Assembly (NCBI GenBank): GCA_020641055.1
Contig: CP067345.1
Coordinates: 698,001-762,000, forward strand
Origin: Clostridioides sp. ES-S-0010-02
GTDB taxonomy: Bacteria; Bacillota; Clostridia; Peptostreptococcales; Peptostreptococcaceae
Direction of reading: 5' to 3'
DNA: 64,000 nucleotides
Part shown: positions 30,897-38,698 of the stretch, piece by piece
How positions within the stretch are numbered: the stretch's first letter is position 1
How the letters are laid out: every line of letters starts with the position of its first letter
Position numbers and translations under genes: made by a program
The notes under the pieces: generated by a model
Database searches by the model: none
Told to the model about the DNA's origin: nothing
The model's input: only the letters and a program-made list of their open reading frames with translations

Positions 30897-31132
30897 ATTT
30901 TATATAATTTTGACACGACAACACATGTATTTTCCTAAAAAGATAGAACTAATTTATGCAATATTAGTGTATGTGTGTGCGTAATAAAATTCTTTGGTTC
31001 CACATCAGAAATATTACCTCATGTATACTTTGATTTTTAAGATGTAATGACATTTTTTTTAGTGAATTTTCTTGTCAATACCTTTTCTTAGGAGTTAAAA
31101 TTATAAAAATACTACTTAGGAGGGAAGTAATT

Positions 31133-31624
31133 ATGGGCATGATAGGAAGTTACTTTAGAATAAGTGAAGAAAATATTTTGAAATTACAACAATCAACAGA
31201 TAACTTAGAGGATTTTATGTTTGAAGATGTACAGGAAGATAGCAGTATTAATATTGATAAAGCATGGCATGCAATTCAGTTTACTCTAACTGGTTGTCCT
31301 TTTGGTGGAGATAATGCTAATATTTTTAGTAAATTAGTGTTGAGTGGAAACACATTTATGGAAATTGAAGGAGAATTTTATCCTATGTTAATTACAGCTA
31401 ATGATGTAAAAAAACTATCAGAGGCAATGAACAATTTGGAAGAAGAAGAATTTAGAAAAAAATTTAGTGTCAGTGAAATGCTAGAAAATGAAATTTATCC
31501 TGTTATGGATGATGAAGATGAGGATGAATTTTTTGAATATGTATGGGCTAATTTAATTGAACTTAAAAAATTTATGCAAGTAGCTTCTAATGAGGGACAA
31601 GCTGTAATATTTTGTATAATTTAA
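31133..31624 (+). CDS. DUF1877 (YfbM-like) family protein
   Basis: A 163-residue soluble acidic protein. It opens with MIGSYFRIS and contains the IDKAWHAIQFTLTG motif (about residues 44-57), a signature of the DUF1877/YfbM group, followed by FGGDNANIF. No enzymatic function is established for the family. An AGGAGGG site precedes the ATG; the third codon is also ATG. It stands alone between the rnr terminator and an ABC-transporter operon. Confidence is good in the family and low in any role. Confidence 0.82.
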   Translation: MGMIGSYFRISEENILKLQQSTDNLEDFMFEDVQEDSSINIDKAWHAIQFTLTGCPFGGDNANIFSKLVLSGNTFMEIEGEFYPMLITANDVKKLSEAMNNLEEEEFRKKFSVSEMLENEIYPVMDDEDEDEFFEYVWANLIELKKFMQVASNEGQAVIFCII

Positions 31625-32023
31625 TGATTATTATAAAGCTATTTATCATAAGATTGTAAGTTTTATAAAGTTGTTTACTATAAAGTTGTAAATTTTAATA
31701 AAGTTAGATATGAGTAAATGATGCCTTTATAAACGTACATATTGAAACAGCAGTAGAATGTAATCCAATTATAGTAATTTTAAAAGAACTTTTTAAATAG
31801 TAATATTATCTTTAGACACTTCAATTATTTTTAAATCACTATAGTACAGAAGTCATTAGTATATAAGCGTATTTATTTTATTTATTAAGAGAAATTAGAA
31901 TCTTTAGAAAAAATTTAGAAATTTCTAAATAATATCTTAAGTTTTAGAATTTATTATGGAAATATAATAAAAAATTAATAAAAATAAAATACTATAAAAT
32001 GATTTATGGGGGTGTACTTATAT
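31625..32023. other. Intergenic region upstream of the ABC transporter
   Basis: About 400 A+T-rich bases. The only structured content I see is the short copy of the ABC ATPase 3' region at 31742-31774, listed separately. A TATAAT at 31963-31968 may be the -10 of the transporter operon, but no good -35 was found. Confidence 0.5.
31742..31774 (+). pseudogene. 33-bp relic of an ABC ATPase 3' end
   Basis: TTGAAACAGCAGTAGAATGT and the following 13 bases match, at about 31 of 33 positions, the sequence at 32823-32855 inside the adjacent ABC ATPase gene. It is an isolated remnant, pointing to an earlier second copy or a duplication-deletion event. Confidence 0.75.
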
Positions 32024-32896
32024 ATGGAAATGAAAATATCAGTGTCTAATCTCAGTAAGAGGTTTGGTTCAAAATTGGCTCTTGAAAATGTAAACATTGA
32101 AATTGATAGTGGAATGTTTGGACTTTTGGGAAGAAATGGAGCAGGAAAAACAACATTTATGCGAATTCTAGCTACTTTATTGTCAAAAACTGATGGCTCA
32201 ATAGATATGTGTGGAATTCCTATAGAAAAAACGAAAGAAATTAGAGATATGGTTGGTTACCTTCCTCAAGATTTTTCAATGTATCCAAATATGACAGTGT
32301 ATGAAGCAATGGATTATCTAGCTGTTTTATCAAATATACCATCAGGAAAAAGAAGAAAAATTATCAATAAGTTATTAAGTAAAGTAAATTTAACTAATCA
32401 TCAAAGAGTAAAAGTAAAATCTTTGTCTGGAGGTATGAATAGAAGACTTGGAATTGCCCAAGCGCTGATTCACAATCCTAAAGTTTTAATCGTAGATGAA
32501 CCAACGGCAGGACTTGACCCAGAAGAGCGTATACGATTTAGAAATTTATTATGTGAGATTGCCAATGATAGAATAGTTATATTATCAACACATATTGTAG
32601 GAGACATAGAAGCAACATGTGAAAATATAGCTATATTAGATAATGGAAAAGTTATATATAATGGAACAACTGAGGCATTAACAAAACTTGCTTATGGAAA
32701 AGTATATAGTGTTGAAGTAGATAAAAAGGACATAGAAAATATAAAAAATAGATTTGTAGTTATAGGTATGTTGACTCAAGGTGGAAAAGCTACACTTAGA
32801 ATCATATCAGAAGAAAAACCTTTTGAAACAGCAGTAGAATGTAATCCAACTATCGAAGATGGCTATATGCTTATGATGGGAGGAAATAAGATATGA
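32024..32896 (+). CDS. ABC transporter ATP-binding protein
   Basis: A 290-residue ATPase of the ABC-2/exporter type. Walker A is GRNGAGKTT (near residue 36), the Q-loop is in LPQDFSM, the signature is SLSGGMNRRLG (near 132-142), and Walker B is VLIVDEPTAGLDP (near 156-168), followed by the H-loop in LSTHIVGD. I prefer ATG 32024 to the longer ATG 32006, because GGGGGTG at 32008-32014 is the ribosome site and would be inside the longer frame. The stop overlaps the permease start (ATGA). The C-terminal tail is the region duplicated at 31742. The likely substrate is a peptide, lantibiotic or drug, inferred only from the class. Confidence 0.92.
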   Translation: MEMKISVSNLSKRFGSKLALENVNIEIDSGMFGLLGRNGAGKTTFMRILATLLSKTDGSIDMCGIPIEKTKEIRDMVGYLPQDFSMYPNMTVYEAMDYLAVLSNIPSGKRRKIINKLLSKVNLTNHQRVKVKSLSGGMNRRLGIAQALIHNPKVLIVDEPTAGLDPEERIRFRNLLCEIANDRIVILSTHIVGDIEATCENIAILDNGKVIYNGTTEALTKLAYGKVYSVEVDKKDIENIKNRFVVIGMLTQGGKATLRIISEEKPFETAVECNPTIEDGYMLMMGGNKI

Positions 32897-34182
32897 ATCT
32901 ATTTATAAAAGAGTGTAAAAACATATTAAAAAGCACAGTCTATTATGTTTTTATTGTAGTATTAGTAGTTTTCTATATTTCACAACTTGGAAGCTCAGTT
33001 TCAGAAGATGTAAGCAAAAATATTCCTAATGAAGGGAATCCATTAGTTGCTCCTCAAAGAGTAGAAAACATTGATGAATACTACTTAAAACACAATCAAT
33101 ATCCATATGGTCAAAAAGAATCTTTGAAGTCTGATAAAGTAATTCCAAGTGCAACTATAAGTTTAATTAGAGAATATCAAGAAAATTCATATACAACATA
33201 TCCAATGGGAATTATTAAGCATATAAAATTAAATGAAAGTAAGACCCAAACTATAGAGAAGTATATTGAGGAGATAACTGGTAACAGTATTGACAAAGTA
33301 AACTCAATTTGGGAAAGTGGAGAAAATATAGAAATAAATTCTTCTAAATTATCATTTGAAAGATTTGAAGAAATAATGCAAAGCATAGATGAAATTTTAG
33401 GTGGTGGGTCTGCGTATGCCATTGATAAATTACAAAGATTTGGTATAGTTCCAATTACTTATGAAGAAGCTATGCAAAATTATAACTATACAATTCAAAA
33501 AGATAAAGTAACTAATGGTTATGCAAGAATTTTTTGTGACTATATTGGTATAATTTTAAGTATATTTCCAGTATTTGTAGCAGTTTTTATGTCAATGAAA
33601 GATAGACATTCAAGAATGAGCGAAATTGTCTATTCAAAACAAGCATCAACATCTAAAATAATTTTATCAAGATATTTTGCTCTTGTATTTATGATGATGT
33701 TGCCAGTTTTAATTTTAGGTATAAAAGAATTACTTCCTTTAATTTCATTTGCTAAAGATGAAGGAATTTCTGTTGATAATTTAGCATTTATAAAATATAC
33801 ACTGTGGTGGTTATTGCCAACTCTTATGATAGTTACAGCTGTAGGAGTGAGTCTGACTGTTTTAACAGACACACCAGTAGCAATTATTGTTCAATTAATT
33901 TGGTGGTTTTACAGTATAAACTCTATAGGTCTTGAAGGAGATTATCCATCAATGGGACTAATGATAAGACATAATAATGTACTAAATGGAACTGTTATAG
34001 CAGAAAACTTTAATACTATTATGAGTAATAGACTTTTAATAGGATTGGGAGCATTAATAATTGTCTTGATAACTACATTTTTATATGAACAAAAAAGAAG
34101 GGGGAATCTTAATGTTGGTTCAAAGTTTTCAAAATTATTTAGTTTTAATAAAAGAAAACTTCAAATTAAGCACTCTAATTAA
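32893..34182 (+). CDS. ABC transporter permease with large extracytoplasmic domain
   Basis: A 429-residue membrane protein. One N-terminal helix (about residues 12-32) is followed by a roughly 180-residue outside domain, then about five to six helices from residue 220 to the C-terminus (YIGIILSIFPVFVAVFMSM, YFALVFMMMLPVLILGIKEL, and so on). This is the ABC-2 permease layout. It overlaps the ATPase gene by four bases and the second permease by about 70 bases, so the three are translationally linked. No substrate-specific motif was recognised. Confidence 0.85.
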   Translation: MNLFIKECKNILKSTVYYVFIVVLVVFYISQLGSSVSEDVSKNIPNEGNPLVAPQRVENIDEYYLKHNQYPYGQKESLKSDKVIPSATISLIREYQENSYTTYPMGIIKHIKLNESKTQTIEKYIEEITGNSIDKVNSIWESGENIEINSSKLSFERFEEIMQSIDEILGGGSAYAIDKLQRFGIVPITYEEAMQNYNYTIQKDKVTNGYARIFCDYIGIILSIFPVFVAVFMSMKDRHSRMSEIVYSKQASTSKIILSRYFALVFMMMLPVLILGIKELLPLISFAKDEGISVDNLAFIKYTLWWLLPTLMIVTAVGVSLTVLTDTPVAIIVQLIWWFYSINSIGLEGDYPSMGLMIRHNNVLNGTVIAENFNTIMSNRLLIGLGALIIVLITTFLYEQKRRGNLNVGSKFSKLFSFNKRKLQIKHSN

Positions 34183-34756
34183 TCTAATATGTTCAATTGG
34201 TATGTTATGTTTGATTCCATTTATACAAGGGGTAGCAAATTTAGATAGTGTTTCAGCAGCTATATGTCTTGAAAACTATGTTGTAATAGTAGGAATAATA
34301 ATGATAGTTCCTATATTTTACTTAGAACAATCAAAGGAAATTGATGAGATAGTATCATCAAAATCAGTATCTCAAGTAGTTATACAATTAATAAGAATAA
34401 TAATGTCAATTATAAGTATGCTTGTGTTAATTGCTGGATTTGTACTGATGTTAAAACATCTTGGAGGCAATTTTCCTATATTTAAATATATTGTGGGGAG
34501 TTTTGTATCAGCTATGTTTATAGGAAGTTTAGGTATGTTATTTTCTAATTTATTTAACAATACTATTATAGGATATATGGTATCTATAGGATATTTAATT
34601 TTAAATATGATGACTAAAGATAAGTATGTTGGAAATTTCTTTATAATGTCTATGAGTCGAGGTAGCTTTGATGAAAAGTATTGGTTGATATGTGGAAGTA
34701 TTGTGCTTATAGTTGTATCTCTTTTGATAAAGCCAATAAAGAGAAAGATTGGTTAG
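34112..34756 (+). CDS. Second ABC transporter membrane subunit
   Basis: A 214-residue protein of about six hydrophobic helices (for example STLINLICSIGMLCLIPFIQ and YVVIVGIIMIVPIFYL), likely the partner permease of the ABC exporter. I place the start at ATG 34112, with a GGGGG ribosome site at 34100-34104, rather than at the earlier in-frame start at 34085. The overlap with the previous gene in a different frame suggests tight co-translation. The family is not recognised beyond ABC-2-like permease. Confidence 0.72.
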   Translation: MLVQSFQNYLVLIKENFKLSTLINLICSIGMLCLIPFIQGVANLDSVSAAICLENYVVIVGIIMIVPIFYLEQSKEIDEIVSSKSVSQVVIQLIRIIMSIISMLVLIAGFVLMLKHLGGNFPIFKYIVGSFVSAMFIGSLGMLFSNLFNNTIIGYMVSIGYLILNMMTKDKYVGNFFIMSMSRGSFDEKYWLICGSIVLIVVSLLIKPIKRKIG

Positions 34757-35003
34757 TTAGATTAAAATTGTTTATTGTAGGTAAATTAAATAGATTAATA
34801 ATAGGCATTTTTAGGTTAATAATCAGAACTATAATAAAAGTTATTAGATTTATAATATATGCTATCAATAATTTTATTTAATTGGATTTATTGATAATTG
34901 AATGATTTAACGCAGATAAGATTTGAATTAGAGCATTAGGTAAAACGAATATATCTTTAAATATGAATTTATATTTATAAAAGAGGCTATTAGTAGATTT
35001 GAG
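34757..35003. other. Short intergenic region with an open basic-hydrophobic frame
   Basis: Bases 34757-34881 remain open in one frame and would encode a basic, Ile-rich tail, but no ribosome site supports a separate small gene. The rest is A+T-rich and leads into the terminator at 35004. No gene is called. Confidence 0.4.
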
Positions 35004-35051
35004 GCTGTAAGTAGATTTGTGTGTAGAAACAAATTTACCTACAGCTTTTTT
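35004..35051 (+). terminator. Terminator of the ABC operon, member of a repeated hairpin
   Basis: GCTGTAAGTAGATTTGT pairs with ACAAATTTACCTACAGC (one G-U, one mismatch), followed by six Ts. Nearly the same stem occurs at 54837-54883 on the minus strand. Confidence 0.85.
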
Positions 35052-35174
35052 ATATTTACACTGATGTCTTTATATTATAAAATATATCTATTTACTAAAT
35101 TTTATCTAAAGATGTCAAAAGTATATTTTATATTAACTTTACATGAATGGTTTTATAAAATTTTCATAAAATTT

Positions 35175-36002
35175 CTATTTTTGCTTAGAAACCTTATTAT
35201 TCATATTATCATTAGTAGGCATGGCTCCAAAGCTTAGTTTTTCGTACATTACTTGAGTAGGAGCTAACCAAACTGTACCATTTCCAGTAAATGTATTTAA
35301 GAAACCTTCACCATTTAAAGCAGAACCAATTAAAGATTTATCTGACTTTGTAACAGAAAAATTAACTCCAGATGTTCTGGCTATTGCAAAGTTACCATCT
35401 ACTTTTAATTCTTCTCCATTGCTCAATTCATATTCTACAATTTCACTTTGAGGCACAACACATTCTAGAACAACTACACCAGTACCACTTAACTCTATTT
35501 GGAAGAAACCTTCACCACCAAGTAAAGCAGAAGAGAAGTTCTTTTGCGTAAATGCCTTTACTTCTATAGTGTCAGAGCAACAATAGAATAGACCTTTATC
35601 GACGATTATAGAATCATTATCAAGGCTCATAAATAAATAATGTCTAAAAGAAGGCTCTAAGTAAACTTCGCCAGTACCCTTATATGTAGGTTTCATCATT
35701 GACTCATTAGTAAGTGCTCCTGATATTCCTTTTTTGAAAAGACCTCCAACACCACCAATTTTAGTTTCAGAAGATATCTTTCCTTTATAATAGTACAGTG
35801 CACCAGCTTCTGTTTTTATTGATGAATTATTTAATTTTATCTTAATTTGTCTAGCCTTCAAGCCAGCTTCTCTAGCAAAATATAGTCCCATTGCCATCAT
35901 TGGGCTAGAAGCACCTTCAAGTTTTTCAAATTCTAATATTTCAAATTCACTTCTACCATCTGATGTATTTTCTAAAATTTTTACTTTTTTGCTTAAATCC
36001 AT
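35175..36002 (-). CDS. AIM24 family protein
   Basis: A 275-residue beta-rich protein of the AIM24/TIGR00266 family. Characteristic pieces are EFEILEFEKLEGASSPMMA, where the family usually reads a 'leaked' hydrophobic start, GLYYYKG-like ALYYYKGKISS, the GEVYLEPS motif, LLGGEGFFQIELSGTGVVVL (about residues 163-182) and GEGFLNTFTGNGTVWLAP near the end. Function in bacteria is unknown; the yeast namesake affects mitochondrial membrane organisation. The start is supported by AGGGAG on the minus strand. It is a single gene convergent with the ABC operon. Confidence 0.85.
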   Translation of the reverse strand: MDLSKKVKILENTSDGRSEFEILEFEKLEGASSPMMAMGLYFAREAGLKARQIKIKLNNSSIKTEAGALYYYKGKISSETKIGGVGGLFKKGISGALTNESMMKPTYKGTGEVYLEPSFRHYLFMSLDNDSIIVDKGLFYCCSDTIEVKAFTQKNFSSALLGGEGFFQIELSGTGVVVLECVVPQSEIVEYELSNGEELKVDGNFAIARTSGVNFSVTKSDKSLIGSALNGEGFLNTFTGNGTVWLAPTQVMYEKLSFGAMPTNDNMNNKVSKQK

Positions 36003-36226
36003 ACAAATTTCTCCCTACTATATTAAAATTTATCTCTAAAATATTATAAGATATAACTATATATTACATTTTTTTTGAAAAATTAGCTACTTTATCATCA
36101 AAATTTTACATAGATATTAAGAAATTTTAAGAATATTTATAATTGAAGTATATTGTTTGAGTATGTATTTTGAGTAGTATTTATAATTTGTGGGTATTAT
36201 ATTTTATGGGAGTGTTAAAATTATTT
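36003..36226. other. Intergenic region before the tandem repeat
   Basis: 224 A+T-rich bases with no gene recognised. They should carry the promoter of the minus-strand AIM24 gene and possibly of smpB. Confidence 0.4.
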
Positions 36227-36330
36227 AAAAGTGAAAAGTGAAAAGTGAAAAGTGAAAAGTGAAAAGTGAAAAGTGAAAAGTGAAAAGTGAAAAGTGAAAA
36301 GTGAAAAGTGAAAAGTGAAAAGTGAAAAGT
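36227..36330 (+). repeat. Tandem repeat of AAAAGTG, about 15 copies
   Basis: A perfect array of the 7-base unit AAAAGTG covering about 104 bases. It lies 280 bases upstream of smpB. Long perfect short-unit arrays change copy number readily, so this is a probable strain-typing locus. An open frame on the minus strand (FHFSLFT repeated) is an artefact of the repeat. Confidence 0.97.
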
Positions 36331-36609
36331 AGGTATTAGAGTATTAAAATTTTTGTTTTGAGTTTGATAGATTATTTTTAGTAATTGATTTTGGTTTTGC
36401 ATTAAATATAGTCGATGAAATTTCCTACAATATGTTGTTATATTATTTAATATATATTGCTTAATTAGTTTAATGTATGAGTTGTCATATTGACTAAAGT
36501 ACTTGAATATGTTATCATACAGGGTAGTCAAAAGATTTATAGATATAAAATAATTAGTAAATTTTTAGTATATATTAAAGAAATTTCTAGCAAAGAAGGT
36601 GAGATTTAT

Positions 36610-37065
36610 ATGGCTGGTAAAAAAATATTAGCAACAAACAAAAGAGCAAGACATGAATATTTTATAGAGGAAACCTATGAGTGTGGAATTGAATTAAAAG
36701 GAACAGAAGTAAAATCAATAAGACAAGGTAAAGTCAACCTAAGTGATGGATTTGCATCTGTAGATAACAGTGAAGTATTTTTAAAACAAGTTCATATAAG
36801 TCCATATGAGCAAGGAAATATATTTAATGTTGACCCTCTAAGAGTGAGAAAGTTATTGCTTCACAAGCATGAGATAAGAAAACTTATTGGAGCAACTACT
36901 ATAAAGGGGTATTCACTTATACCACTTAGTTTATATTTAAAAAATGGTAAAGTTAAAGTAGAGATTGCTTTAGCAAAAGGTAAGAAGTTATATGACAAGC
37001 GTCAAGATATGGCTAAGAAAGATGCCCAAAGACGTATAGAAAGAGAAATGACAGGGAAATATTAA
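36610..37065 (+). CDS. smpB: SsrA-binding protein SmpB
   Basis: A 151-residue OB-fold RNA-binding protein that carries tmRNA to stalled ribosomes. Conserved motifs are [20 protein letters not shown] (about residues 8-27), [20 protein letters not shown] (about 29-48) and the C-terminal [19 protein letters not shown] tail, which inserts into the mRNA channel. The start is ATG 36610, preceded by AAGGTGAG; a longer in-frame extension lacks a ribosome site and family similarity. ssrA follows 157 bp downstream and rnr is upstream, which together give the trans-translation set. Confidence 0.97.
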   Translation: MAGKKILATNKRARHEYFIEETYECGIELKGTEVKSIRQGKVNLSDGFASVDNSEVFLKQVHISPYEQGNIFNVDPLRVRKLLLHKHEIRKLIGATTIKGYSLIPLSLYLKNGKVKVEIALAKGKKLYDKRQDMAKKDAQRRIEREMTGKY

Positions 37066-37120
37066 ACTAGTTAAAATTGTATTTTTTAGAATAAAATTCT
37101 TTATTATCTAGAACATAACA

Positions 37121-37149
37121 TTGATTTTTATTCTTAAAAGTATTATATT
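37121..37149 (+). promoter_or_regulatory. Candidate ssrA promoter
   Basis: TTGATT at 37121-37126 and TATATT at 37144-37149 with a 17-base spacer. It would give a precursor with roughly 65 extra 5' bases before the mature tmRNA end. Confidence 0.5.
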
Positions 37150-37222
37150 ATATATACATTAAAAATTTAATAAGAATGGTGATAAAGTTTGCGAAGAGTC
37201 TAATGGACTATAAACTACTCAA

Positions 37223-37572
37223 GGGGGCGTAAAGGTTTCGACGTGGGTTTGGAACTTGAGGCTGCGTGTCGTGTTACTCTGGGTCACGTAAAAACTGGGG
37301 AACTTTAAAATAAACGCAGACGATAATTTCGCGATAGCAGCCTAGTTGCTGCTCGTCCCTCTTAGCCCTCCTGCCGGCTAAGACTGGACGTCATTATGCA
37401 GGGAACTACTTTGAGGGTGTCTCGACTTAGGGTAGATTAATTGGGACTGGCTAAGCATAGAGCCTGCCACTTGGCGTTATGTAAGGTGAGATATTAGTAA
37501 AGTTGGCTACACATGTAGATGCAGCGAGGAAAAGATTTGCGGACAGGGGTTCGACTCCCCTCGTCTCCACCA
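37223..37572 (+). ncRNA. ssrA: Transfer-messenger RNA (tmRNA)
   Basis: A 350-base tmRNA that rescues stalled ribosomes and tags the nascent peptide. The 5' acceptor strand GGGGGCG at 37223-37229 pairs with CGTCTCC at 37562-37568, and the encoded CCA end is at 37570-37572. The T-arm GGTTCGACTCCCC lies just before the acceptor. The resume codon is GCA at 37316 and the tag frame reads ADDNFAIAA, ending at TAG 37343-37345. The mature gene is intact despite the insertion array at its 3' end: each insertion evidently restores the acceptor sequence. smpB is directly upstream. Confidence 0.97.
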
Positions 37573-37581
37573 TTAAAATCC
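37561..37581 (+). repeat. att-like core at the ssrA 3' end (left boundary of the array)
   Basis: TCGTCTCCACCATT plus AAAATCC, spanning the tmRNA acceptor end and its flank. The copy at 57178-57198 matches it at 20 of 21 positions, and four more degenerate copies follow downstream. This is the standard position for tyrosine-recombinase islands in ssrA. Confidence 0.85.
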
Positions 37582-37584
37582 ACG

Positions 37585-37619
37585 AAAAGGACATTGATAA
37601 TTTTATCAATGTCCTTTTT
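37585..37619 (+). terminator. Rho-independent terminator of ssrA
   Basis: AAAAGGACATTGATAA pairs with TTATCAATGTCCTTTTT. It differs completely from the hairpins after the other att copies, so it was probably supplied by the most recent insertion. Confidence 0.9.
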
Positions 37620-37713
37620 ATTGTATAGCTTTAAGAAATTTATAGATAATTATATAATTAAGGAAAAATATGTTAAAATAAAGTAAACATAGAAATTATA
37701 AGGGGTTGAAACT

Positions 37714-38202
37714 ATGAAGCTTAAAGATGAACTTAAGACACTTAAAGTATTTACTGATCCAATAAGCGATAATCTAATAAAAAATAGGGTTTATGATACA
37801 CTTGTATGGAATATAAAGAAAGCTACATATTATAAACGGTTTTTTTATTCTTTTAGTATCATATTACTTATTTTAAATGCTACTATACCTATAATCAATC
37901 AATTGAATAATTATAGTATATGGGTAACTATCATATCTAGTATAGGATTTGTAATAACTAGTATATTAACATTAATTAATTTTAAGGATGTATGGTATAG
38001 GTATAGAGTAACATCAGAAATAATAAAATCAGAATGTATGAAATTAAACTGTAAAATAGGTGAATATGAAAATGATGATAGAGAAAAGATGTTTTTAAAT
38101 AAATTTGAGCACATATTATCTGATGAAAGAAATCTATGGATAAATAGTAGATTTAATAATCAAGATAAAGAAAATCTAGAAGAGGTAAGAGATGGTGAGT
38201 AA
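37714..38202 (+). CDS. SLATT-like two-helix membrane protein, putative effector
   Basis: A 162-residue protein with an N-terminal soluble helix, two adjacent transmembrane helices (about residues 43-62 and 70-89) and a C-terminal helical tail that begins with the conserved-looking FKDVWYRYRVTSEIIKSE segment. This is the layout of the SLATT/DUF4231 superfamily, predicted membrane-perturbing effectors of nucleotide- or nucleic-acid-sensing conflict systems. Some SLATT families are reported next to reverse transcriptases, as here. AAGGGG precedes the ATG. It is the first gene after ssrA, and its stop overlaps the next gene by 11 bases. Assignment to SLATT is by pattern only. Confidence 0.7.
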   Translation: MKLKDELKTLKVFTDPISDNLIKNRVYDTLVWNIKKATYYKRFFYSFSIILLILNATIPIINQLNNYSIWVTIISSIGFVITSILTLINFKDVWYRYRVTSEIIKSECMKLNCKIGEYENDDREKMFLNKFEHILSDERNLWINSRFNNQDKENLEEVRDGE

Positions 38203-38698
38203 TGAATATGATAAAATCAAAACTGCAATAAGTAATATTAAAATTGATGAATACTTTATCAAAGATGTAATATTCTTATTATCAAATTATATAACAAAAA
38301 GTAATGATAATTATTTATATAATAGTACATATTTAACAAGTTATACAGATGAGTTTATACAATTCTTAAATATGTTCTTAAAAAAACAACAAATAGTAGA
38401 GAACATTAAATCATACATGAATAAAGAAGTTAAGCATAATGATTTACATGTGAAAATTGATTTAACTTGGGAGATTATTAACCGTGAAACTATCATTACT
38501 AATATAAGTAGTAATAGGATTGTGGATGATAGATTATATGTAGAAATAATTAGAAAAGATGTAAGTGTGATAGGATTTTACTATATCAAAGATACAATAG
38601 AAGGTGAACTTAAGTGTAGTATAGAAGATTTTATTAAAAATTATTGTTTAGAAGGGGACAGTTATGAAACAGAGTGTGCTTTATCGCAGGTTGATTAG
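38192..38698 (+). CDS. Unknown protein in the reverse-transcriptase operon
   Basis: A 168-residue acidic, soluble protein without a family I recognise. It overlaps the SLATT-like gene at its start by 11 bases and the reverse-transcriptase gene at its end by 35 bases, so all three are translationally coupled and probably work as a unit. GAAGAGG lies 7-8 bases before ATG 38192; the next codon is GTG, also a possible start. The C-terminal half looks alpha/beta (LYVEIIRKDVSVIGFYYIKD) and the N-terminal half helical. It might be an adaptor or regulatory subunit; this is inference from position only. Confidence 0.72.
   Translation: MVSNEYDKIKTAISNIKIDEYFIKDVIFLLSNYITKSNDNYLYNSTYLTSYTDEFIQFLNMFLKKQQIVENIKSYMNKEVKHNDLHVKIDLTWEIINRETIITNISSNRIVDDRLYVEIIRKDVSVIGFYYIKDTIEGELKCSIEDFIKNYCLEGDSYETECALSQVD

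Larger units (their letters stand above)
30603..31132. other. Intergenic region after rnr
   Basis: 530 bases without a gene. They contain the 34-bp tandem repeat at 30635-30710 and the terminator at 30855-30896, both listed separately. The last 230 bases presumably hold the promoter of the next gene, but no motif pair was convincing. Confidence 0.5.

Noticed and set aside
34681-34881. Small basic, Ile-rich peptide frame at the end of the ABC operon, possibly antimicrobial-like
   Set aside because: Overlaps the second permease gene, lacks its own ribosome site, and such composition arises easily in A+T-rich DNA.
36227-36330. CRISPR array
   Set aside because: The 7-base units are contiguous with no spacers; no repeat-spacer pattern or cas gene was seen anywhere in the window.
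36181-36531. Minus-strand frame with repeated FHFSLFT
   Set aside because: Created entirely by the AAAAGTG tandem repeat; no ribosome site or protein-like composition outside the repeat.
37200-37600. tmRNA disrupted by the adjacent insertions
   Set aside because: Acceptor stem, T-arm, tag frame and CCA end are all intact, so the gene should be functional.
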